From Oscillospiraceae bacterium (GTDB taxonomy: Bacteria > Bacillota > Clostridia > Oscillospirales > Ruminococcaceae), in the NCBI GenBank assembly GCA_014796735.1, contig JAAVIG010000166.1:1-6070 (forward strand): 6,070 nucleotides of DNA, given 5' to 3'. The notes below the pieces were generated by a model. The model saw nothing but the letters and a program-made list of their open reading frames with translations, had not been told where the DNA came from and did not search any database. Below, piece after piece: positions 1-5,995 of this stretch; positions within the stretch are counted from its first letter, which is position 1; each line of letters starts with the position of its first letter. The position numbers were made by a program, and so were the translations under genes.

Positions 1-4
1 TAAT

Positions 5-112
5 ACTATTATCCAATTAAAAACTTGAAAAAATGGTTTTAATTGGATAATAGTGCTTTGGGTGTAATATCCATTTAAACTTTGATTTTATATTGTGTTT
101 AAATGGATATTA
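5..112. repeat. Two tandem units, each with a long inverted repeat, upstream of the putative RNase gene
   Basis: Unit A has perfect 18-bp arms at 5-22 and 37-54 with a 14-nt centre. Unit B has perfect 16-bp arms at 65-80 and 97-112 with a 16-nt centre. The four arms share the half-site TATCCA(A/T)TTAAA: forward at 10-21 and 68-79, reverse at 38-49 and 98-109. Half-site centres are 28, 30 and 30 bp apart, roughly three helical turns each. The units also match outside the half-sites: ACTTGA in A against ACTTTGA in B, and GGATAATAGT against GGATATTAGT. They therefore look like diverged tandem duplicates with a period of about 59 bp. The arms are too AT-rich to be ordinary intrinsic terminators. 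They could be operator sites for a repressor, recombinase sites, or structured RNA if transcribed. The array may continue left of the window. Confidence 0.85.
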
Positions 113-126
113 GTATAAATTCAGTG

Positions 127-154
127 ATGACTTTTCGGAGGAAAGTAGTATAAT
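127..154 (+). promoter_or_regulatory. Probable sigma-A promoter of the PBECR-like gene
   Basis: A perfect TATAAT -10 box lies at 149-154. The best -35 candidate is ATGACT at 127-132, matching TTGACA at four of six positions with a 16-bp spacer. Transcription would start near 161, giving a leader of about 14 nt that still includes the ribosome site at 163-167. The -35 begins 14 bp after the second inverted repeat, so a protein bound there could touch polymerase. The weak -35 fits a promoter dependent on, or tuned by, a regulator; that is inference. Confidence 0.45.
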
Positions 155-162
155 AAAAAATG

Positions 163-167
163 AGGAG
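163..167 (+). promoter_or_regulatory. Ribosome binding site that decides the start at 175
   Basis: AGGAG at 163-167 sits 7 nt before the ATG at 175. An in-frame ATG at 160 is upstream of this site. Its nearest purine-rich match (GGAGG at 137-141) is 18 nt away, which is too far, and it lies at or before the predicted transcription start. The ATG at 175 is therefore preferred. Confidence 0.7.
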
Positions 168-174
168 TGATAGA

Positions 175-558
175 ATGGCTGAGGTTATAATATTAGGAAA
201 GCTTAACACACAGCCATTGGAAGCAGAGTTTGGTAAGCTTAAAACCGATGAGATTGTTGTTACTAATGAGAGAATTGAACATATAAGAAACAGACATCCA
301 AATGATTTTTCGTTGTTTGAGCAGTATGGTGCTGAAACTGTTGTGAATCCCGATAGCATTATAAAAGATTGTAAAAATAACGGCACTGTTTTTATGGTAA
401 AAAGACTGGAAAAAACAAATTTGAATGGTGTTGTAAGATTAGTGCTGAACAGTGATGCGGAAAATCTTAAAAATTCCATTATGACGTTTTACCGCCTGAG
501 AGATAAAAATCTTAAAAAAATAGAAAAAAACAATAAGGTTCTTTACAAAAAAGAATAA
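175..558 (+). CDS. Putative stand-alone PBECR-type (BECR-fold) ribonuclease, 127 aa
   Basis: This small, soluble protein has no signal peptide or membrane segment. Its pattern resembles the PBECR domains (phage-associated Barnase-EndoU-ColicinE5/D-RelE-like nucleases). It has a strand followed by the helix motif ERIEHIRNRHP (residues 32-42, with H36, R38, R40 and H41), then NPDSII (58-63), two beta strands (71-77 and 85-92), the segment SIMTFYRLRD (101-110) and a lysine-rich tail. In that family the His/Arg motif and the Ser/Thr/Tyr segment are candidate active-site positions; the catalytic role here is inferred. Such domains occur alone or fused to phage head (MuF-like) and toxin proteins, and are thought to cleave RNA. 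I cannot resolve the PBECR subfamily. The gene is markedly AT-rich (20 of 60 G/C in 421-480) compared with the downstream genes, which suggests transfer. No antitoxin or immunity gene is visible beside it. The tandem palindromes and a promoter lie upstream, and a second promoter overlaps its 3' end. Confidence 0.6.
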   Translation: MAEVIILGKLNTQPLEAEFGKLKTDEIVVTNERIEHIRNRHPNDFSLFEQYGAETVVNPDSIIKDCKNNGTVFMVKRLEKTNLNGVVRLVLNSDAENLKNSIMTFYRLRDKNLKKIEKNNKVLYKKE

Positions 559-570
559 ATGTGGTATAAT
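542..570 (+). promoter_or_regulatory. Strong extended -10 promoter across the end of the PBECR-like gene
   Basis: TTTACA at 542-547 (five of six -35 positions), a 17-bp spacer and TATAAT at 565-570 preceded by TG at 562-563 make an almost ideal vegetative promoter with an extended -10. Transcription would start near 577. No coding region begins shortly downstream. The first clear landmark is the terminator hairpin at 672-715, and the next gene has its own promoter at 789-817. Chance occurrence in AT-rich DNA is possible, but having all three elements with ideal spacing makes it worth recording. Confidence 0.5.
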
Positions 571-608
571 ATAAATATAATAATAATGATGTTTTGAAGT
601 AGAGATTT

Positions 609-661
609 GTGCTGCTACGCACCTTTTGGGTCAAAAGAAATGTGGGAAGGGGCACACCCGC
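609..661. repeat. Palindromic intergenic segment, probably related to the 5809-5995 cluster
   Basis: Three small stems are packed into 53 bp (609-622, 623-637, 642-661). The order 'CCTTTT, loop, AAAAG, then A-rich, then GTGGG, then GGGGC' parallels 5928-5956. The nonamer TGCTACGCA at 613-621 is the exact reverse complement of 5850-5858. This suggests a decayed copy of the same dispersed element, but the match is patchy. Confidence 0.4.
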
Positions 662-671
662 CAAAATATCA

Positions 672-715
672 TTATCAGAAAACCGCTTTGAGAAATCAAG
701 GCGGTTTTCTGATAA
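672..715. terminator. Intrinsic terminator hairpin, 20-bp stem with GAAA loop
   Basis: Arms 672-691 and 696-715 pair over 20 bp with a single G-T pair (687 with 700), closing on the tetraloop GAAA (692-695). The GC-rich core CCGC/GCGG is flanked by AAAA (679-682) and TTTT (705-708), the usual terminator layout, although the T-run is short and lies within the long stem. By symmetry it could act on both strands. It would end transcripts from the PBECR-like gene and from the 542-570 promoter. Confidence 0.75.
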
Positions 716-762
716 AATGTTTAGTGTTTTGTATAAACCATCACTAACTTTAATAATTAAGC

Positions 763-784
763 TTCCCGTGTTACAGCACCGGAA
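763..784. promoter_or_regulatory. Imperfect dyad abutting the -35 box of the phosphodiesterase gene
   Basis: TTCC (763-766) pairs with GGAA (781-784), and GTG (768-770) with CAC (777-779), around a C-C mismatch and a 6-nt centre. The dyad ends 4 bp before the -35 at 789. That placement would suit an activator or repressor site, but so short a dyad can occur by chance. Confidence 0.2.
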
Positions 785-788
785 AATC

Positions 789-817
789 TTGACAAACAGC
801 CATAAAAGCTGTATAAT
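789..817 (+). promoter_or_regulatory. Consensus sigma-A promoter of the EAL phosphodiesterase gene
   Basis: The -35 TTGACA (789-794) and -10 TATAAT (812-817) both match consensus and are separated by exactly 17 bp. Transcription should start near 824, giving a leader of about 100 nt before the ATG at 926. So perfect a promoter predicts high intrinsic activity unless it is repressed. Confidence 0.8.
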
Positions 818-823
818 TATATA

Positions 824-853
824 ATAATTTGGGTAAAGAACAAAATTATACCC
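824..853 (+). promoter_or_regulatory. Leader segment with two competing stems
   Basis: At the start of the predicted leader, 824-830 (ATAATTT) can pair with 843-849 (AAATTAT). Alternatively, 831-835 (GGGTA) can pair with 849-853 (TACCC). The two stems interlock, so they cannot form together as nested hairpins. I do not see the conserved core of either cyclic-di-GMP riboswitch class in the leader. The rest of the leader (854-911) shows no strong structure. Any regulatory role is speculative. Confidence 0.15.
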
Positions 854-925
854 TAAACATCACCGAACAGGCAGAGTTAACGGAATAACCCCCGATTATA
901 ATAAAGATAACAAGGTGGAATTATT

Positions 926-2848
926 ATGCCGATACAAGTGCAGTGCTGCGGGCTTTTGATAATGTTTATACTGCTGCTTTTCTATAAAAGTCAGAAAACT
1001 ATCAAGCTTAATACCGAAAGGGCGTTCTGGCGCTCTTTCGTGGTGACCTTTATATGTATAGCCTTCGATATACTTTCCTGCGCCGTAATAAGCAACAAAG
1101 ACATTCTGCCCGATTTATCGGTTAAGTTCATAAGCAAAACATATCTTGTTACGCTTGTATTAGAGGCTTTTTTTGCGCTGCATTACATCTGTACCGACAT
1201 TTATCACAACAAGACCATGTATAAAAAAATAATGATAAAATACAGCTGCTTTGTAGCGGCGGCGGTTATACTGGTCTATGCGCTTCCGATTTATTTCTAC
1301 GAAAACAAGCTCGAAGGTATTTTGTATTCCTACGGTCCCAGCGATTACGCTACCTACGCCTTTGCCTTTTTTACCCTGACGGCGGTTGGCGTGCGGCTGT
1401 TCAGAGAGAGGACTAAAATAAGCGCCAGCAGACGAATGGCTGTTGGAATATGGTTAGTAGTTTGGATAGCGGCGGCGCTGATACAGCTTTTCTTTCCCAA
1501 GGTGTTGCTGGTGGGCTTTGCAAGCGCAGTGGGAATGTTGGTGCTGTACCTTGTGATGGAAAACCCCGGCAACAATATAGACAGACAAACGGGCTTATTC
1601 AATCACGGCGCGTTTTTGCAGTACACCAGACAGCTTTACGAAGGAGAAACTCCCTTTGCAACTCTGGCTATCGTTCTGGAGCACAATTCCTTCAGGACCA
1701 TGCGCACGGACGTGGAACGGGAGGTCATCACGGAGGCGTCAAAGTATTTATCATCATTGCCCAACACCTATGTTTTTAAAAACACAGGTACGGAAATCCT
1801 TCTGATATTCCCCGACATGGAAACGGCAAAGGATACGGTTCAGCAGGTTCGCGAACGCTTCGAGCAGGGCTGGGGCAAAAGCGGGGGAATCTTGGTGGAG
1901 CCCTATTGGATATACTTATCCGATTCCGGACTGGCGGATAATTCCGAGGATCTTTTGTATCTTATCCGTTATGCAAAGCAAAACAGCACGGAATTTGCGG
2001 AAAATCATTTTATAGAAGTAAGCGATGAGATTGCCGCACAGCTTCGCAGGGAAAAGGAGATCGAACAGCTCATCATCGACGCTCTCAAAAACGATTGGGT
2101 CGAGGTGTGGTATCAGCCCATATATTCAACCAAAAAGTGCCGCTTTACCTCCGCCGAGGCTTTGGTCAGAATACGCAATCATGACGGATCACTGATTCAG
2201 CCGGGCGCCTTTATAGCAATAGCTGAACGCAACGGCATGATATTGCAGCTGGGTGAAGCAGTATTCAGAAAAGTCTGCCGCTTTCTCAGCGAAACCGAGG
2301 TCAGTCGGTACGATATCAAATATATAGAAGTAAACCTGTCGGTGGTTCAGTGCGCCTACGGCAAGCTTGCGGACGATTATATTGCCGTTATGGAGGAATA
2401 CGGAGTTTCTCCGAGTCTGATAAATCTGGAAATAACCGAATCCGCTTCCGTGAGCACGAAAAAAATCTTGCTTGAAAACATGAACAGGCTTATGGATTAC
2501 GGAGTTAAATTTTCCTTGGACGATTTCGGAACGGGTCAGTCAAATCTGGATTATATCGCGGATATGCCTGTGAATATCGTTAAATTTGACAAGGGAATGA
2601 CCAACGCTTATTTTGAAAACAGAAAAGCTAAGTATGTTATGAACGCCGCCACCGATATGATCAAGGGAATGAATCTGAAAATAGTTTCCGAGGGTATTGA
2701 GACCGAGGAGCAGTTTAAGACTATGCATGAGCTTGGTATAAATTATATTCAGGGATATTATTTTTCAAAGCCTTTGCCCGAAAAAGAGTTTCTTGAATTT
2801 ATGCTGAGGGCTAAGGAAGAAAGGGAAAAAGAGATTTTGACACAATAA
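926..2848 (+). CDS. Membrane-bound EAL-domain cyclic-di-GMP phosphodiesterase with degenerate GGDEF domain, 640 aa
   Basis: The likely reaction is hydrolysis of cyclic di-GMP to linear pGpG at the inner face of the membrane. Seven hydrophobic helices (about 4-21, 37-57, 71-90, 106-125, 139-157, 171-190, 191-210) have basic loops at 21-36, 92-105 and 158-170. The positive-inside rule thus puts the N-terminus outside and the C-terminal domains in the cytoplasm. A GGDEF-fold domain starts at DRQTGLFNHGAF (219-230), but the signature is TGTEI (287-291), so it should not synthesise cyclic di-GMP and may only sense or regulate. The EAL domain (about 378-628) keeps EAL (411-413), N470 in EVNLS, E502 and E505 in EITES, DDFGTG (532-537), K553, E589 in SEGIET and Q609, as active phosphodiesterases do. 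AGGTGG at 913-918 lies 7 nt before the ATG, supporting this start. The ligand of the seven-helix part is unknown; I do not recognise it as a named sensor family. Confidence 0.9.
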   Translation: MPIQVQCCGLLIMFILLLFYKSQKTIKLNTERAFWRSFVVTFICIAFDILSCAVISNKDILPDLSVKFISKTYLVTLVLEAFFALHYICTDIYHNKTMYKKIMIKYSCFVAAAVILVYALPIYFYENKLEGILYSYGPSDYATYAFAFFTLTAVGVRLFRERTKISASRRMAVGIWLVVWIAAALIQLFFPKVLLVGFASAVGMLVLYLVMENPGNNIDRQTGLFNHGAFLQYTRQLYEGETPFATLAIVLEHNSFRTMRTDVEREVITEASKYLSSLPNTYVFKNTGTEILLIFPDMETAKDTVQQVRERFEQGWGKSGGILVEPYWIYLSDSGLADNSEDLLYLIRYAKQNSTEFAENHFIEVSDEIAAQLRREKEIEQLIIDALKNDWVEVWYQPIYSTKKCRFTSAEALVRIRNHDGSLIQPGAFIAIAERNGMILQLGEAVFRKVCRFLSETEVSRYDIKYIEVNLSVVQCAYGKLADDYIAVMEEYGVSPSLINLEITESASVSTKKILLENMNRLMDYGVKFSLDDFGTGQSNLDYIADMPVNIVKFDKGMTNAYFENRKAKYVMNAATDMIKGMNLKIVSEGIETEEQFKTMHELGINYIQGYYFSKPLPEKEFLEFMLRAKEEREKEILTQ

Positions 2849-2865
2849 ACGGCAGATATTATAAA
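2837..2865 (+). promoter_or_regulatory. Promoter of the M16C peptidase gene, inside the end of the preceding gene
   Basis: TTGACA (2837-2842) overlaps the last codons of the phosphodiesterase gene and is followed after 17 bp by TATAAA (2860-2865). Transcription would start near 2872, leaving a leader of about 18 nt that contains the ribosome site AGGAAG (2874-2879). No terminator hairpin lies in the 41-bp gap, so read-through from upstream also remains possible. Confidence 0.65.
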
Positions 2866-2889
2866 AAACGGAAAGGAAGATGAAACACC

Positions 2890-5772
2890 ATGAATTTAAC
2901 CGAGGGAACCAAGCTTAAGGGCTTTACGGTGAACAGAGTAAGGGAAGAAAAGGAGCTAAACGGCTCTCTTGTTGAAATGACACATGACAAGACGGGAGCG
3001 GAGCTTTGCTGGCTGGACAACGGCGAGGTAAACAAGACCTTTTCCGTTGCCTTTAAAACTCTCCCCGAGGACAGCACGGGCGTTTTCCACATTTTAGAGC
3101 ACTCGGTGCTGTGCGGCTCGGACAAGTACCCCGTAAAGGAGCCCTTTGTTGACCTTTTGAAAAGCTCCATGAATACTTTCTTAAACGCAATGACCTTCCC
3201 CGACAAGACGATGTACCCCGTGGCAAGCCGCAACAAGCGCGACTTTCTCAATCTGACCTCGGTGTACCTTGACGCGGTGTTTGCTCCCGCTTTAAGGACA
3301 AATCCAAGTGTTTTTCATCAGGAGGGAATACACACCGAATTTGACGAAAACGGCAAGCCTTTGTATAAGGGCGTTGTGTTCAACGAAATGAAGGGCGCGA
3401 TGTCCGATCTGGACGACAGGATAGAGTGCGGGATAGAAGACCTTTTGTTCCCCGATAACTGCTACCGCTTCAATTCGGGCGGCGACCCTCAGGTTATACC
3501 CGATCTGACTTATGAACAGTACAAGGCTACCTACAACAGCTTTTACCACCCCTCAAACTCACGCTTTTACCTTGACGGAGACGTTCCTCTCGAAGACACT
3601 CTCGAGATGATAAACTCTTACCTTGAAAAATATGAAAAAAGCGTTACCGAGCATGAGATCGTAATGCAGAGGCCCACTCCCCGCGAGGGCAAGGATTTTT
3701 ACGAGATAGCCGAGGGTGAGGACAACGGCAAAAAAACCGTTTTGGTTTTGGGCAAGATAATAGACGACTGGCGAGAAAGCGAAAAGATACTTGCTGCTGC
3801 CGTTTTAAGCGACGTGCTTGCGGACACCAACGAATCCCCCGTAAAAAGAGCGGTTTTGTCATCGGGCTTGGCGGAAGATTTCTCAATGCAAGTGCTTGAC
3901 GGTATCGCGCAGCCTTATATTGTAATGACCGCGAGAAATATCAAGGACGAGGACAGCGGCAAAATAAGAAAAATCATTAACGACACCGTTAAAAGGCTTG
4001 CGGAGGAGGGGATCGACAAAAAGTCCCTGACCGCCTCCATAAACCGCACCGCCTATAATTTAAAGCAGCTTCCCGAACCTCAAGGCGTTTACCGCGCCAT
4101 ACTAAGCTTAAGCGGCTGGCTTTACGGCGGCGATCCCTTGACATATCTTGTTTATGACAAAGCTTTTGAAGCGTTAAGGAAAATGGCTGACGAGGGCGGC
4201 TTTGAAAAGCTGCTTGATGAAATTTTAGGAGACGACGGAAGCCTTTCCGCTTTGCATATGCTCCCCTCCTCGACCTTGGGAAGCGAGCTGCGCGAAAAAG
4301 AGGAGAAGAGACTGGAAGCCGAGACCTCCGTTCTTACCGAAGAACAAAAGAAAAATCTTGCGGAGCAGAACGCAAAGCTGGATAAGTGGCAGACCGAGCC
4401 GGATTCTGCCGAAGCAAAGGCTAAATTGCCCTCTCTGCCTTTAAGCGAGGTCAACGAGCTGCCCGAGATAACAAAGACCGTTAAGACCGAGGAGAACGGC
4501 GCGACAGTCCTTTATCACCCTGTTTCAACCAACGGTATTGTATATTTGCAGATGTATTTCCCTCTTACAAATTTAAATATAGAGGAGCTTACAAAAATTT
4601 CACTTCTGCCTTATCTTTTCGGCGAGCTGCCCACTAAAAATTACGGCGTTCTGGAGCTTCAGCAGAAGATAAAGACCTATATAGGCAAGTTGGAATTCAG
4701 ACTTACCGCTTTCGGAAAAACCGACGATAAGGAGGAATGTACTCCCTGCCTTGCGGTAAGCGCTGGTATGCTTAAGGAAAATCTTTCGGAAGGCAAGAAG
4801 CTTTTGGAGGAAATTATCTTAAACACCGAGTTTGATCATACCGATAAGATCAAGGAAATAGTGACCCAGACCGACGAAGCGGAAAGACAGTCCGCTATGG
4901 GCAGAGGTCACACCTTGGGTGCTGTTGTGGCGGCGGCACATTTTACGGCTTTGGACGCGGCCGCGGAAGCTATGAGAAGCTATTCGGCGATAAGCTATAT
5001 GCATAAGTTCTCAAAGAATTTTGATGAGATGATAGGAGAATTTGTTGAGCTTGCACACCGTGTTCATAGAGAAGCAATAATAAGAACAGGACTTGTGATA
5101 AGTGTTACAAGCACCGAAAATGTGGAGGTGTCCGACCTTATTTCCGCTGTGCCCGAGGGTAAGAGGCTGCCCGAAAAGGCGGCGTATAAGACAAGCCTTC
5201 CCGAAAAAATGGGAATAAAGGTGCCCAGTCAGGTGGCTTACGCCGTAAGAGGGTATCATCTTTCCGCTATGGAAGAAAAGCTTACGGGAAGTCTTAAGGT
5301 GTTGGAAACCATTTTGTCCTACAACTATCTTTGGAATAAGATACGCGTTCAGGGCGGAGCATACGGAGCGGGAATGAGAGCCATGAAGCTCAGCGGCAGG
5401 CTGTTCTGCTATTCTTACCGTGATCCCTCTCCCGCGCGTTCCTTGGAGATCTACAACACCCTGTCCGATTATGTCAAGGAATTCTGCGAGAGCGACGAGG
5501 ACTTGGATAAGCTTATCATCGCGGAGATCGGAAGTACCGAGCCTTTGAAAGCGCCCGAGGAACAGGGAATCGAAGCGGACGAAAATTGGTTCTGCGGTGT
5601 CACCGACGAGGAGCAGATAAGGATTAGAAAGGAAATGCTTTCAACCGACAGGAGCAAGCTTTTGGAGCAGTGCAGGGTTCTGGATAAGCTGGCAAGTGAC
5701 GGCGCGGTTTGCGTTGTGGGTCATGAGGGGGCTTTGAAGGAATGTGAGGGGCTGGAAGTGTTTGAGCTTTAA
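2890..5772 (+). CDS. M16C zinc metallopeptidase, presequence-protease (PreP)-like insulinase family, 960 aa
   Basis: This is a single-chain clamshell peptidase that degrades unstructured peptides; in mitochondria and plastids the family clears cleaved targeting peptides. With no signal peptide or membrane segment, the bacterial form should be cytoplasmic and its natural substrates are unknown. The inverted zinc motif HILEH (67-71) gives ligands H67 and H71 and catalytic E70. The third ligand is E166 in FNEMKG, 95 residues on, close to the spacing in plant PreP. The N-terminal half is followed by a charged helical linker (about 464-510) typical of the M16C-associated region, then the C-terminal half. 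There, R819 and Y825 in the RVQGGAYG segment match the family's Arg/Tyr pair that completes the active site. Length is normal for the family (about 970-1000 aa), so the gene looks complete. The start is supported by AGGAAG at 2874-2879 and by family-like N-terminal residues. It has its own promoter, and a probable terminator follows. Confidence 0.95.
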   Translation: MNLTEGTKLKGFTVNRVREEKELNGSLVEMTHDKTGAELCWLDNGEVNKTFSVAFKTLPEDSTGVFHILEHSVLCGSDKYPVKEPFVDLLKSSMNTFLNAMTFPDKTMYPVASRNKRDFLNLTSVYLDAVFAPALRTNPSVFHQEGIHTEFDENGKPLYKGVVFNEMKGAMSDLDDRIECGIEDLLFPDNCYRFNSGGDPQVIPDLTYEQYKATYNSFYHPSNSRFYLDGDVPLEDTLEMINSYLEKYEKSVTEHEIVMQRPTPREGKDFYEIAEGEDNGKKTVLVLGKIIDDWRESEKILAAAVLSDVLADTNESPVKRAVLSSGLAEDFSMQVLDGIAQPYIVMTARNIKDEDSGKIRKIINDTVKRLAEEGIDKKSLTASINRTAYNLKQLPEPQGVYRAILSLSGWLYGGDPLTYLVYDKAFEALRKMADEGGFEKLLDEILGDDGSLSALHMLPSSTLGSELREKEEKRLEAETSVLTEEQKKNLAEQNAKLDKWQTEPDSAEAKAKLPSLPLSEVNELPEITKTVKTEENGATVLYHPVSTNGIVYLQMYFPLTNLNIEELTKISLLPYLFGELPTKNYGVLELQQKIKTYIGKLEFRLTAFGKTDDKEECTPCLAVSAGMLKENLSEGKKLLEEIILNTEFDHTDKIKEIVTQTDEAERQSAMGRGHTLGAVVAAAHFTALDAAAEAMRSYSAISYMHKFSKNFDEMIGEFVELAHRVHREAIIRTGLVISVTSTENVEVSDLISAVPEGKRLPEKAAYKTSLPEKMGIKVPSQVAYAVRGYHLSAMEEKLTGSLKVLETILSYNYLWNKIRVQGGAYGAGMRAMKLSGRLFCYSYRDPSPARSLEIYNTLSDYVKEFCESDEDLDKLIIAEIGSTEPLKAPEEQGIEADENWFCGVTDEEQIRIRKEMLSTDRSKLLEQCRVLDKLASDGAVCVVGHEGALKECEGLEVFEL

Positions 5773-5796
5773 TAAGCGAATGTAAAAAACAAAAAA

Positions 5797-5834
5797 GAAA
5801 AATCAAAAGCGGCGAAGCCGCAAATGTCTTTTTC
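5797..5834 (+). terminator. Probable terminator of the M16C peptidase gene
   Basis: A 5-bp GC stem (GCGGC/GCCGC, 5809-5813 and 5817-5821, loop GAA) is preceded by A-rich sequence and followed after 7 nt by a five-T run (5829-5833). GAAAAA (5797-5802) can also pair with TTTTTC (5829-5834) to extend the structure across an internal loop. The distance to the T-run makes it a weak terminator on its own. The same stem is the first of the hairpin cluster that follows. Confidence 0.45.
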
Positions 5835-5995
5835 AGCAATAAGCGGTTTTGCGTAGCAAAATTGCGGACGAAGTCCGCAAAGCGGTTGCGTAGAGACTGG
5901 CGCGAAGCGACAGTCTCTTGGGCTTCTCCTTTTTGCACTGCAAAAAGGAAGTGGGGGTGAAGCGGAGCTTTAGCTCCGCGAGGGGGCAAAGCCCC
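5809..5995. repeat. Cluster of seven short GC-rich hairpins (dispersed palindromic intergenic element)
   Basis: Seven hairpins are visible in order. They are 5809-5821 (5 bp, loop GAA); 5847-5861 (TTTTGC/GCAAAA, loop GTA); 5862-5880 (8 bp, loop GAA); 5892-5918 (8 bp, a G-A mismatch, 3 bp, loop GAA); 5927-5949 (10 bp, loop ACT); 5962-5979 (GCGGAGC/GCTCCGC, loop TTTA); and 5983-5995 (GGGGC/GCCCC, loop AAA). A direct repeat AGCGGTT(TT)GCGTAG occurs at 5842-5856 and 5881-5893. The segment is non-coding: the open frame on the opposite strand follows from the palindromes and has no family-like features. Runs of palindromes like this are, from general familiarity, common between genes in Ruminococcaceae-like genomes. 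Function is unknown. Confidence 0.75.

Larger units (their letters stand above)
577..715 (+). ncRNA. Possible short non-coding transcript of about 140 nt
   Basis: This segment runs from the predicted start of the 542-570 promoter to the terminator at 672-715. It has no convincing open reading frame: a frame that opens at 609 and runs on to 824 crosses the terminator and has no recognisable protein features. It does contain small stems: GTGC/GCAC at 609-612/619-622, CTTTTG/CAAAAG at 623-628/632-637 with loop GGT, and a GTGGG/CCCGC stem with one G-T pair at 642-646/657-661. I do not recognise it as 6S, SRP, tmRNA, T-box or a common riboswitch. It could equally be a palindromic intergenic element that happens to lie behind a promoter-like sequence. 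Confidence 0.25.

Noticed and set aside
5..54. Ordinary intrinsic terminator of a gene to the left
   Set aside because: The stem is long but almost wholly A/T apart from short GG/CC steps, and no clean T-run follows either arm.
5..112. CRISPR array or invertible promoter
   Set aside because: There are only two units, with inverted rather than direct identical repeats, unequal arms and 14-16 nt centres. The centres are too short to hold spacers or a switchable promoter.
160..174. Alternative upstream ATG for the PBECR-like gene
   Set aside because: It is at or before the predicted transcription start and its nearest ribosome-site match is 18 nt away, whereas the ATG at 175 has AGGAG at 7 nt.
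99..479. Open frame of 126 codons on the - strand
   Set aside because: It lies antisense to the better supported 175-558 gene, has low-complexity hydrophobic composition typical of a shadow frame, and I see no ribosome site or family-like motif supporting it.
609..824. Open frame of 71 codons on the + strand
   Set aside because: It crosses the terminator hairpin at 672-715 and the promoter at 789-817, has no good ribosome site, and no recognisable domain.
824..925. Cyclic-di-GMP riboswitch in the phosphodiesterase leader
   Set aside because: The conserved core sequences of the known classes are not visible and only short weak stems are present.
1450..1779. Open frame on the + strand inside the phosphodiesterase gene
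   Set aside because: It is a shifted frame of the membrane/GGDEF coding region, with no start signal and no family features.
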